DNA of 7,630 bases from an uncultured Bacteroidales bacterium (lineage in GTDB: Bacteria; Bacteroidota; Bacteroidia; Bacteroidales; F082): NCBI GenBank assembly GCA_937902805.1, contig CALEMB010000208.1, positions 1 to 7,630 on the forward strand, given 5' to 3'. The translations under genes and the position numbers were made by a program. How positions within the stretch are numbered: the first letter of the stretch is position 1; every line of letters begins with the position of its first letter. The notes below the pieces were generated by a model. The model worked only from the letters and a program-made list of their open reading frames with translations. It searched no databases and was not told the DNA's origin. This document shows positions 1 through 6,129 of the stretch, in pieces.

Positions 1-932
1 ATGGTGCCTCGGTCGTTGTCCTGCAAGGCACCCGACACGATTTCACTCGCGCTGGCCGACTCGCCGTCGATGAGCACCACCACGGGAATGTTTTCCAACA
101 TGCCACGACGGCGCGCCTTCATGTATTGGCGAGGACGGTTGCGGCCTTCGGTGTAGACGATGAGGCTGCCCTTGGGCAGAAACTCGTCGGCGATGTCGAC
201 GGCGGCGGCGAGGTAACCTCCCGTGTTGCCGCGCAGGTCGAAGATGAGTTTCTCCATGCCTTGACTTCTCAGGTCACCAATCCCCTGCTTGAACTCCTTG
301 ACGGTGGTGGCGGAGAACTTGCTGAGTTTGAGGTAGCCTATGCTATCGTCAAGCATATAGGCGATGTCGACGCTGTAGGTGGGGATGGCGGCGCGGGTGA
401 TGGTGAAGTCGAGCAGTCCCTCTACGTCGCGGCGGAGCACTCGCACGTCGACTTTGGTGCCTTTGGGACCTTTCAGCTTGCGCATGACATCCTCGTTGGT
501 GAGTTTCTTTCCCGCCACCAACGTGTCGTCCACATAGATGATGCGGTCGCCAGCCAGGATGCCCACCCTCTCGGAGGGTCCGCCCTTGATGACGCTGACG
601 ATGGCGATGGTGTCCTTCTCGAGGCGGAACTGCACGCCGATGCCATCGAAGCTGCCCAGCAGCGGGTCGTTCACCTCGTTGAATTCTTTCAAGGAGATGT
701 AGGCACTGTGGGGGTCAAGCTTTTCCATCATGGCAGCGATGGCTTCGTCTTGAAGCTTGTCTTCCTCTGGCACATCGACGTAGTCCTTGTCGACATACCA
801 CATCACCTCGTCGAACTTGCTGCCGCCTTCGACGTTGACTTGGCGGTTTACTCCTTTATTAATATAAAGACCCAGGAGAAAGCCTGAAAGGAGGATAATG
901 GCAGTCCAAAAAGAACGGGGTTTGTTTTCCAT
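1..932 (-). CDS. S41 family C-terminal processing protease (CTP), 3' end outside window
   Basis: Serine protease of the tail-specific/CtpA family, which cleaves envelope proteins near their C-termini in the periplasm. The 310 visible residues show an uncleaved-signal-anchor-like hydrophobic stretch (about 8-24), an N-terminal helical part with LDPHSAYIS (72-80), a PDZ domain (about 95-167, with GIGVQF and GDRI) and the first part of the S41 catalytic core (FDLRGNTGGY, 231-240). The nucleophile motif SASASE is present, with the probable catalytic Ser at residue 294 (codon 51-53), followed by GALQDNDRG. The catalytic Lys normally lies about 25 residues further on, beyond the left edge, so completeness of the active site cannot be judged. 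The ATG at 930-932 is preceded by AAAAGGA about 6 nt upstream. The S23 cassette begins only 10 nt upstream of this start, so the protease may be co-transcribed with fabD through the cassette. Family assignment is firm; the substrate is unknown. Confidence 0.95.
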   Translation of the reverse strand, partial: MENKPRSFWTAIILLSGFLLGLYINKGVNRQVNVEGGSKFDEVMWYVDKDYVDVPEEDKLQDEAIAAMMEKLDPHSAYISLKEFNEVNDPLLGSFDGIGVQFRLEKDTIAIVSVIKGGPSERVGILAGDRIIYVDDTLVAGKKLTNEDVMRKLKGPKGTKVDVRVLRRDVEGLLDFTITRAAIPTYSVDIAYMLDDSIGYLKLSKFSATTVKEFKQGIGDLRSQGMEKLIFDLRGNTGGYLAAAVDIADEFLPKGSLIVYTEGRNRPRQYMKARRRGMLENIPVVVLIDGESASASEIVSGALQDNDRGT

Positions 933-941
933 AGTGGTCCT

Positions 942-976
942 TTTAATGCGGAATGTTGAATGCGGAATGCGGAATA
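942..976 (+). repeat. Left inverted repeat of the S23 cassette, built from 7-bp units
   Basis: Read on the plus strand it contains the heptamers AATGCGG (945-951), AATGTTG (952-958), AATGCGG (959-965) and AATGCGG (966-972), preceded by TTT and followed by AATA. It matches the reverse complement of 1381-1415 at 32 of 35 positions. The only differences are three adjacent bases in the second heptamer (GTT here, TCA in the other copy). Its outer edge is 10 nt upstream of the protease start codon, so its AAA forms part of the purine-rich ribosome-binding stretch of that gene. Confidence 0.93.
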
Positions 977-989
977 TCGCAATGCGATA
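975..989. repeat. Subterminal palindrome, left end of cassette
   Basis: TATCGC AAT GCGATA is a perfect 6-bp dyad with a 3-nt loop directly inside the left inverted repeat, overlapping its last two bases. In RNA it could form a small hairpin downstream of the S23 stop codon. It has no T-tract, so it is not a typical intrinsic terminator. Confidence 0.75.
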
Positions 990-1004
990 CCATGGATAGT
1001 CGGT

Positions 1005-1361
1005 TTATTTATTCTGGTTTTTTGTTATCGCAACTAAGATGCTAATAATCTCTTCACAGAAAGCATTGATTGGTTCAAACTTGTCATCTGGCAGATAGTC
1101 AGTTGCATGTAGAATATCCAGCCAATAACTAGTTTCATTTGCTTCTTTTAGAGCAATGTTCATCTTAGCATAAAAGTCTGGAAGGGTTTGTCCCCTAACT
1201 CCTTCGGCCACATTGGCTCCAATGCTCGTTCCAGCCCGTAATAACTGCTTTGACATGATATACTCATGCTGAATCTCACATAGCCATTTGTACAAGTTGA
1301 TAATATCTATTGCGAAATCCCTACTCTTTCTTTTTATTACATTATCCTTCTCTTTTCCCAT
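1005..1361 (-). CDS. Four-helix-bundle protein of the S23 (23S rRNA intervening-sequence protein, IVP) family
   Basis: A 118-residue protein matching the S23/IVP family in length and signature. The core SKQLLRAGTSIGANVAEG (37-54) corresponds to the family pattern QLxRAxxSIxANIAEG, followed by DFYAKMNIALKEANET (62-77) and WLDIL (80-84). Four helices are expected at about 14-31, 34-56, 60-87 and 93-113. Proteins of this family are encoded inside 23S rRNA intervening sequences and elsewhere in genomes. The Avd accessory protein of diversity-generating retroelements has a related fold, but no reverse transcriptase or template/variable repeat is present here. The molecular function is unknown, although the basic surface of relatives suggests nucleic-acid binding. 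The gene is far more AT-rich than its neighbours and is the only gene of the cassette. The ATG at 1359-1361 follows a 16-bp palindrome and has no clear Shine-Dalgarno sequence. Confidence 0.93.
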   Translation of the reverse strand: MGKEKDNVIKRKSRDFAIDIINLYKWLCEIQHEYIMSKQLLRAGTSIGANVAEGVRGQTLPDFYAKMNIALKEANETSYWLDILHATDYLPDDKFEPINAFCEEIISILVAITKNQNK

Positions 1362-1377
1362 AATAGTTCAAACTATT
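1362..1377. repeat. Palindrome abutting the S23 gene start
   Basis: AATAGTT CA AACTATT has perfect 7-bp arms and touches the S23 start codon (1359-1361). On the minus strand it contains TAGTTTG, one base short of the Bacteroidetes -7 consensus TAnnTTTG. It could be an operator, a start-occluding hairpin or a subterminal element of the cassette. The sequence does not decide between these. Confidence 0.7.
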
Positions 1378-1380
1378 CAT

Positions 1381-1415
1381 TATTCCGCATTCCGCATTCT
1401 GAATTCCGCATTAAA
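1381..1415 (-). repeat. Right inverted repeat of the S23 cassette, overlapping the fabD stop codon
   Basis: On the minus strand it reads TTT followed by AATGCGG, AATTCAG, AATGCGG, AATGCGG and AATA, mirroring 942-976. The fabD stop codon (1411-1413) and part of the codon before it lie inside the repeat. Its variant heptamer AATTCAG differs by one base from AATTCAA, the main unit of the array at 2301-2363, which links the two sets of repeats. Confidence 0.93.
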
Positions 1416-2295
1416 TAATAGCGCTCGACAGCTCCAGGCTTCTGTCCACCCTGCGGAACAGGCCTTGCAGCACCGTGCCGGGGCCTACCTCCACGACGGT
1501 ACGCACACCCGTAGCAAGGATGTTGTTCATGGTCTGCGTCCACATGACGGGGCAGGTGAGCTGGGCAACGAGGTTCTTCTTGATGATTTCGGGGTCGTTC
1601 ACCGACTGGCCTGTGACGTTCTGATAGACAGGGCAGATGCCTTGGTTGAACGTCGTTTCGTTGATGGCTTCGGCGAGCTCGACGCGGGCGGGTTCCATCA
1701 GCGGGCTGTGGAAAGCGCCTCCCACGCTCAACGGCAACACACGCTTGGCACCGGCTTCTTTGAGCATTTCGGACGCGGCTGCCACGCCCTCCAACGAGCC
1801 AGAGATAACAAGCTGGCCAGGGCTGTTGTAGTTGGCTGGCACCACCACGCCGTCTTTCACCGAGGCGCACACCTTCTCGACAACGGCATCGTCCAAGCCG
1901 ATGACGGCAGCCATAGTGCCGGGCTGGGCCTCGCAGGCCTTCTGCATGGCCATAGCACGCTTGCTGACGAGACGCAAGCCGTCCTCGAAACTCAAGACCT
2001 TGTTGGCGACAAGGGCCGAGAACTCACCCAAAGAGTGGCCCGCCACCATGGTGGGGTCGAAGTCTTCGAGCAAAGATGCCAAAATAACGGAATGAAGGAA
2101 AATGGCCGGCTGGGTCACCTTGGTCTGGCGCAAGTCCTCGTCGGTGCCTTCAAACATCACATCGGTGATTTTGAACTTCAGGATGTTGTTGGCTTTTTTG
2201 AACATGGTTTTGGCTTGCGGGAACTTGTCGTACAAGTCCTTGCCCATTCCTACAAACTGTGCCCCTTGTCCGGGGAAAACGTATGCTTTGATCAT
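1411..2295 (-). CDS. fabD: Malonyl-CoA:ACP transacylase FabD
   Basis: Transfers malonyl from malonyl-CoA to holo-acyl carrier protein in the cytoplasm, supplying the extender unit for type II fatty-acid synthesis. The 294-residue protein has the normal family length. It carries the oxyanion-side motif FPGQGAQ (7-13), the nucleophile elbow GHSLGEF (86-92, Ser88), SKRAMAMQ (111-118) with the conserved Arg113 that binds the malonyl carboxylate, and GGAFHSPLM (192-200) with catalytic His196. VEVGPG (268-273) lies near the C-terminus. The ATG at 2293-2295 gives the canonical N-terminus MIKAYVFPGQGAQ. A 7-bp repeat array ends 5 nt upstream of this start, occupying the place of the leader. The last two isoleucines and the stop lie at or inside the edge of the cassette's right inverted repeat, so the extreme C-terminus may have been altered by insertion. 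Confidence 0.97.
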   Translation of the reverse strand: MIKAYVFPGQGAQFVGMGKDLYDKFPQAKTMFKKANNILKFKITDVMFEGTDEDLRQTKVTQPAIFLHSVILASLLEDFDPTMVAGHSLGEFSALVANKVLSFEDGLRLVSKRAMAMQKACEAQPGTMAAVIGLDDAVVEKVCASVKDGVVVPANYNSPGQLVISGSLEGVAAASEMLKEAGAKRVLPLSVGGAFHSPLMEPARVELAEAINETTFNQGICPVYQNVTGQSVNDPEIIKKNLVAQLTCPVMWTQTMNNILATGVRTVVEVGPGTVLQGLFRRVDRSLELSSAII

Positions 2296-2300
2296 TATCA

Positions 2301-2363
2301 GATTTAAGATTTAAAATTCAAAATTCAAAATTCAAGATTCAAAATTCAAGATTCAAGATTCTA
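2301..2363. repeat. Array of nine 7-bp repeats in front of fabD
   Basis: On the plus strand there are nine consecutive heptamers without a phase break: GATTTAA twice, AATTCAA three times, GATTCAA, AATTCAA, GATTCAA and GATTCTA. On the minus strand this reads as repeated TTGAATT/TTGAATC ending 5 nt before the fabD ATG. The 7-bp period and the AATTCA core are shared with the terminal repeats of the S23 cassette. The array fills most of the 107-nt folE-fabD gap (2296-2402). Function is unknown. Confidence 0.9.
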
Positions 2364-2364
2364 G

Positions 2365-2400
2365 ACTGCTTCGTCGTTTCTCCTCGCAGTGACGCAAAGC
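2365..2400. repeat. REP-like dyad downstream of folE
   Basis: GCTTCGTC (2368-2375) can pair with GACG (2391-2394) plus AAGC (2397-2400), with a two-base bulge and a 15-nt loop. An alternative stem is ACTGC (2365-2369) with GCAGT (2386-2390). The wording, GCTTCGTCG followed by CCTCGCAGTGACG, resembles short dispersed palindromic repeats that I recall from many bacterial genomes. It begins 2-3 nt past the folE stop and could also act as an mRNA-stabilising or weak terminator hairpin. No U-tract follows directly. Confidence 0.5.
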
Positions 2401-2402
2401 GA

Positions 2403-3023
2403 CTAATGCAGGTTGCTGCCAATGAGTTGGAAGAACTCCTCACGGGTCGACTCGCGTTCGAAGGCACCGATGAAGTCGCTGGTGGTGGTCACGGCACTCT
2501 GCTTCTGCACGCCACGCATCGACATGCACAAATGTCGTGCCTCGATGACGACAGCCACGCCCATAGGATGCAAGGCCTCGTTGATGGCGTTCTTGATCTG
2601 CGTGGTCAGGCGTTCCTGCACCTGGAGGCGGCGCGAATAGGCCTCCACCACGCGGGCGATTTTGCTCAGTCCCGTGATGTAGCCGTTGGGGATGTAACCC
2701 ACATGCGCTTTCCCGATGAAGGGGATGAGGTGATGCTCGCAAAGCGAATACACCTCAATATCCTTGACGATGACCATCTGGCGGTAATCCTCCTTGAACT
2801 TGGCCGACAACAGGATTTCCATCGGATCTTGCATATAGCCTTGCGTAAGGAACTGCATCGACCGCGCCATGCGGTAGGGTGTCTTCAGCAGGCCCTCGCG
2901 TTGCGGGTCTTCGCCCAATAGTTCAAGGATGGCCTTGTAGTGCTCTTGCAACTTGGCCAGCGTCTCGGGGTTGTATTCTTCGATAAGCTTGTAGCCGAAA
3001 CGCTTTTGCATCTCTTCAGTCAT
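2403..3023 (-). CDS. folE: GTP cyclohydrolase I (FolE)
   Basis: Converts GTP to 7,8-dihydroneopterin triphosphate, the entry step to tetrahydrofolate (and, in some bacteria, to queuosine-type precursors), in the cytoplasm as a homodecamer. With the chosen start the protein is 206 residues. Zinc ligands are visible as Cys95 and His98 in SLCEHHLIPF and Cys166 in ARHLCMSMRG. The 71-residue spacing equals that of the E. coli enzyme (Cys110/Cys181), and catalytic-site His97 and His164 are also conserved. Other family motifs are GKAHVGYIP (104-112) and GLSKIARVV (118-126). The frame is open further upstream to an ATG at 3080, but that would overlap the bactofilin gene by 55 nt. The ATG at 3021-3023 lies 2 nt after the bactofilin stop and is preferred; the ATG at 3009-3011 is a second possibility. 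It is probably translated from the same mRNA as the three genes upstream. Confidence 0.97.
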   Translation of the reverse strand: MTEEMQKRFGYKLIEEYNPETLAKLQEHYKAILELLGEDPQREGLLKTPYRMARSMQFLTQGYMQDPMEILLSAKFKEDYRQMVIVKDIEVYSLCEHHLIPFIGKAHVGYIPNGYITGLSKIARVVEAYSRRLQVQERLTTQIKNAINEALHPMGVAVVIEARHLCMSMRGVQKQSAVTTTSDFIGAFERESTREEFFQLIGSNLH

Positions 3024-3025
3024 TG

Positions 3026-3394
3026 TCAGCCGATTTTTTGTTTGGGCATCGCCACCGTCGATTGCTGTCCCATAGTGCATTTGCCCGTGAACTGGGCGCC
3101 CACTTCGATGAGCAGCTGTTTCGTGTTGAGGTCGACTTCCACCTTGGAAGTGGCTTTCAGGGCGGTCAGTTCATCCGTGTTGATGTTGCCCTTCACCACG
3201 CCCGACACTTCGGCTTGTTTGCAGGAGAGATCGCCTTCCATGACACCGGTCTGGCCGATGACGACCTTACCGTTCGATTTCAGCGAACCGATGAGACGGC
3301 CGTCGATGCGGATGTCGCCGTTCGACTCAATGTCGCCCTTGATGGTTGTACCGGCACCAATGAGGTTGCGCGGTTGTGATTCCATTATTGCCAT
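3026..3394 (-). CDS. Bactofilin-family polymer-forming cytoskeletal protein
   Basis: A small beta-helical protein (122 residues) of the bactofilin family (formerly DUF583). Such proteins polymerise without nucleotide and often scaffold envelope machines at the membrane. The sequence shows the characteristic short imperfect repeats with alternating hydrophobic residues and Gly: GTTIKGDIESNGDIRIDG (15-32), LIGSLKSNGKVVIGQTG (34-50), MEGDLSCKQAEVSGVVKGN (52-70). Flexible tails flank this core (about 10-105). The ATG at 3392-3394 is 5 nt after the stop of the PorW-type gene; ATG at 3383-3385 (MESQPRN) is an alternative start. The tight coupling to the secretion lipoprotein suggests a role in the envelope, but no partner can be read from the sequence. 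Bactofilins are typically of this size, so it looks complete. Confidence 0.93.
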   Translation of the reverse strand: MAIMESQPRNLIGAGTTIKGDIESNGDIRIDGRLIGSLKSNGKVVIGQTGVMEGDLSCKQAEVSGVVKGNINTDELTALKATSKVEVDLNTKQLLIEVGAQFTGKCTMGQQSTVAMPKQKIG

Positions 3395-3399
3395 AGCTG

Positions 3400-6096
3400 T
3401 TATTTTTTGTTGGATTCTATGAAATTGATATATTCGTTCAAGTCCCTGGCTTGATAGTAAATGGGATAGTTCTTAATTGAGATAGGAGTGATGGTGTAGC
3501 TCGACTTGTCGATGCCGCCAAACACATAGTCGTTGATGAACATAGAGGTGATGTAGTCAGCGGCTTTTTGTTCGTTGTCGAAATTGCCGACAGTCACTAT
3601 GGTATGGCTCTCGTCAAGGATGACACTGTTGATGTTGAAGGTCTGAGTGCGGTGCTCTTTCTTGTTGAAGTCGCTGATACGCACTTTCAGCGGCTCGACG
3701 CGCACCAACTTGGAGTTGCAAACCATCATCACGAAATGCTGGGTGTTGGGCTCGTAGACATAGGGTGTCTCCTTCTTGATTTCAGGCTCTTTGCCAGCAG
3801 CCTCTCCCTTATCCAAATTATCGAGCACCATGCCCAGATGATATTCCTCGTTGATATCTTCGAGCACACGGCGGGCGTATGGCGTGATGCCGCTCCTGGG
3901 ATAGTCGCGCACCAGGTCGTAAAGGGCATAGGCCATCGTGTCGATGGAGACGAGGCGGCCCATGGCGACGGCATGGAGGAAGGCGAAGCGCGGCATGAAG
4001 GCCGTGTCGGTCTCATACATCTGCATGGCACGTTCGGTGTTCATCTTCACGCGGTAATATTGACCCTGCTCAAAAGCTTCATACGTCCTGGAGTAGAAAT
4101 CGGAGGCCTCACGCTCCTGAGCCTTCATCTTCTCGAAGTAAGTCGGGTCGCTGATGAACTCGGCATAGCTCGAAGTGGGGTATTTGTCGAAAATCTTGCC
4201 TTTGTAGACCATCGACTGCTCCTCGTTGCCGAGGTCTTGGTACATCTTGTAGAGCGCAAACCACGCAGGCAGTTCCATCTCATTGCCCGGATAGCGTGTG
4301 ACAAAATGTTCGTACGACTCGATGGCACGCGGCAGGTCGGAGAGGCGGTCCATATAGAGGAAACCAAGATGATAGAGGCCGTCGGCGATGAGCGAGTCGG
4401 CCACTGCCTTTTGTTCGTCGGTGAAAGGCAGGCCTTGCAGATAATAGCCGCGGTCATGATTGGTGTAGTTGGCTGCCAACGAATCGCCACTGGCTTGTTC
4501 CGTCTTCGACGATTCCTCTTCGCCGTTGTCGGCAAAAGCATTGGAAAGGCTTCGCTTGTCACTGATGAACCAGTTATCCTCGTTCTTACGCATGCCCCAT
4601 TTGCGGGTGAACTCCGTCATACCCCTCGAGACCGTGCTTTGGTTGTAGAAATACCATGTGGCAGCGTTTTTCGAGTCTTGCTCCTTCTCTTCGATTCCCG
4701 ACTGGCTTGTGGTGGAGCCCATGAGGGCCAGCTGCTCTTCATATTCTTCGCGTTCACGCTCCAGCTGTTCCTCCTCCATGACTTGCGCGATGATCTTGTC
4801 GATAATCTTATTGCGCGAGACGGAATCCATGGCGGCGACACGCAGCAAGCTGTCCTGATCGTGGACAGTAGAAGCATACATCACCAGCTCGTTGAGGGTC
4901 TGCGAGATGTTCATGATGCTGTCGTAGCCCTCATATTTCTTGTCCATGCTTGAAACGGCGGTGTCATAGTAAGCCTGTGCCAACTCATATTCGCTTCTGT
5001 CGAAGAAAATGGAAGCCACCTTGAGCGACGACATCATCCGCTGAATTTGGTTGTTCGTATAAGCCGCCACCGACTTCCTCAGGTAGTCTATGGCCTTGCT
5101 TTCGTTGCCTTCACGAAGGGCCAACTCTGCCATAGCGTAGTAGATGCGGTCGCAGTACTCCTCGTTTTTCAAGTCGCGGAGCATCTTGTTCATCATCTTG
5201 TAAAGCTCGGCGGCGTTGTTGGCGTTACCCATCTTGGCCATGTTCATCTTCGACTCGAAGACCATCTCATATTCGGGGTTGCGCTTGAGGACTCTCTTGA
5301 ACTGTGCCGTGGCGCGCGTGGCATCGTTCTGGAGCATGTAAATCTGTCCCAGGATAAACATGGCGCGGGTGCACAGGTCACGGTCTTTGTTGAAGATGAG
5401 GCCGCTCTTCAGGTAGGTGATGGCTTTGGTGTAATCCTTCACAGCGATGTAATAGTCGGCGATGGTGAAGTCAATGTTGCGTTGCAGCTCCTTGGGCGGT
5501 TTGCTCACCCCTGCCGACCTGGCCAGCAGCTGTTCAATCTTGGCCACCGCCTTGGGATATTCCTCGGTCTGGATATAGGTCTTGATAAGCCACATGTTGG
5601 CCACGAGGGCAATGTTGTTGTAGCTGTATTCCTCTGCCACGAAGTCGAAGGTACGCTTGGCGGGGATGTAGTCGTGCTTGAAGAAATGTGCCTTGCCCAT
5701 GATGAGGTAGGCATCGTCGATCCATCTCACGCGCTCACGGTTGTTGAACTTCATGGAGTGTTTCTGCACGCAGATGGCGGTCTTTTCGAGGGCGCGGTCC
5801 ATGGTCGAGTTCATCGCCATGCCGTTTTGCTGGGTGCCGTAGTTATACACCCTCAACACCTTGGAATAGTCGTCCTGCACTTGGGTACGGAGCTGTTTCT
5901 CGCCGTCCTTGAGGCTCGCTTCTCCGTTGAAAAAGATGTTGTAGTGGCTGGTGAGGTTATGGTACATGCGGCGGGTGAGCGTGTTCTTCTTGGTGGAGCA
6001 GCCGCTGAAAAGCAGCAGTCCAATGACACAGCCTATCGCCACAAATATGTTGGTTCTTCTTTGCACTTTCGTTGTCGTTTTAAGCAATAACTCCAA
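3400..6096 (-). CDS. porW: TPR-rich lipoprotein of the type IX secretion system, PorW/SprE family
   Basis: A predicted periplasm-facing lipoprotein of 898 residues, required in relatives for type IX secretion (PorW in Porphyromonas, SprE in Flavobacterium). The N-terminus has basic residues, a hydrophobic stretch (17-31) and the lipobox LFSGC with Cys33. The residues after it (STKKN) lack the acidic surface-export signal of Bacteroidetes, which fits retention on the periplasmic side. RRMYHNLTSHYNIFFNG follows, then helical TPR-like repeats (about 85-400). A charged, Glu-rich segment precedes the family block WYFYNQSTVSRG...EFTRKWGMRKNEDNW (starting at Trp481). After more TPR-like repeats comes the conserved C-terminal domain (about 774-898). 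There is no in-frame ATG before the lipobox. The start shown is a TTG preceded by AGGGA; TTG at 6087 or GTG at 6066 would give more compact signal peptides. It lies between a kinase-like gene (33-nt gap) and bactofilin (5-nt gap). Confidence 0.87.
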   Translation of the reverse strand: MELLLKTTTKVQRRTNIFVAIGCVIGLLLFSGCSTKKNTLTRRMYHNLTSHYNIFFNGEASLKDGEKQLRTQVQDDYSKVLRVYNYGTQQNGMAMNSTMDRALEKTAICVQKHSMKFNNRERVRWIDDAYLIMGKAHFFKHDYIPAKRTFDFVAEEYSYNNIALVANMWLIKTYIQTEEYPKAVAKIEQLLARSAGVSKPPKELQRNIDFTIADYYIAVKDYTKAITYLKSGLIFNKDRDLCTRAMFILGQIYMLQNDATRATAQFKRVLKRNPEYEMVFESKMNMAKMGNANNAAELYKMMNKMLRDLKNEEYCDRIYYAMAELALREGNESKAIDYLRKSVAAYTNNQIQRMMSSLKVASIFFDRSEYELAQAYYDTAVSSMDKKYEGYDSIMNISQTLNELVMYASTVHDQDSLLRVAAMDSVSRNKIIDKIIAQVMEEEQLEREREEYEEQLALMGSTTSQSGIEEKEQDSKNAATWYFYNQSTVSRGMTEFTRKWGMRKNEDNWFISDKRSLSNAFADNGEEESSKTEQASGDSLAANYTNHDRGYYLQGLPFTDEQKAVADSLIADGLYHLGFLYMDRLSDLPRAIESYEHFVTRYPGNEMELPAWFALYKMYQDLGNEEQSMVYKGKIFDKYPTSSYAEFISDPTYFEKMKAQEREASDFYSRTYEAFEQGQYYRVKMNTERAMQMYETDTAFMPRFAFLHAVAMGRLVSIDTMAYALYDLVRDYPRSGITPYARRVLEDINEEYHLGMVLDNLDKGEAAGKEPEIKKETPYVYEPNTQHFVMMVCNSKLVRVEPLKVRISDFNKKEHRTQTFNINSVILDESHTIVTVGNFDNEQKAADYITSMFINDYVFGGIDKSSYTITPISIKNYPIYYQARDLNEYINFIESNKK

Positions 6097-6129
6097 AATG
6101 TCCCTAATATTTCAAGAGATCAAGAAAAG

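Larger units (their letters stand above)
942..1415 (-). mobile_element. Putative inverted-repeat-bounded cassette carrying one S23 four-helix-bundle gene
   Basis: A 474-bp segment is bounded by 35-bp inverted repeats (942-976 and 1381-1415, 32 of 35 identical). It contains one small gene, with a short palindrome just inside each end (975-989 and 1362-1377). Hand counting of four 60-base lines inside the gene gives about 36% G+C, against about 55-58% in two lines of fabD, which suggests foreign origin. It fits tightly between the fabD stop codon and the ribosome-binding region of the protease gene. No transposase, reverse transcriptase or target-site duplication is visible, so calling it a mobile unit is inference from its symmetry, composition and placement. 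It resembles the layout of 23S rRNA intervening sequences, which also combine inverted ends with an S23-family reading frame. Confidence 0.5.

Noticed and set aside
126..887. 253-codon open frame on the plus strand
   Set aside because: It is antisense to the S41 protease gene, whose translated product has clear PDZ and SASASE motifs. The plus-strand product has no recognisable domain and arises from codon bias.
942..1415. Diversity-generating retroelement (S23 protein as Avd)
   Set aside because: No reverse transcriptase, template repeat or variable repeat is present on either side. The neighbours are housekeeping genes.
1288..2307. 339-codon open frame on the plus strand
   Set aside because: It is antisense to fabD and runs through both the S23 start and the inverted repeat. 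The product is low-complexity, rich in His, Gly and Ala, and unlike any family.
3024..3080. Upstream ATG at 3080 extending FolE by 19 residues
   Set aside because: The extension overlaps the end of the bactofilin gene, and its residues (MHYGTAIDGGD...) do not resemble FolE N-termini. The ATG at 3023, just after the bactofilin stop, fits operon spacing.
3568..4953. 461-codon open frame on the plus strand
   Set aside because: It is the mirror frame of the PorW-type gene, with no start context or domain. The frame at 5047-6090 is rejected for the same reason.
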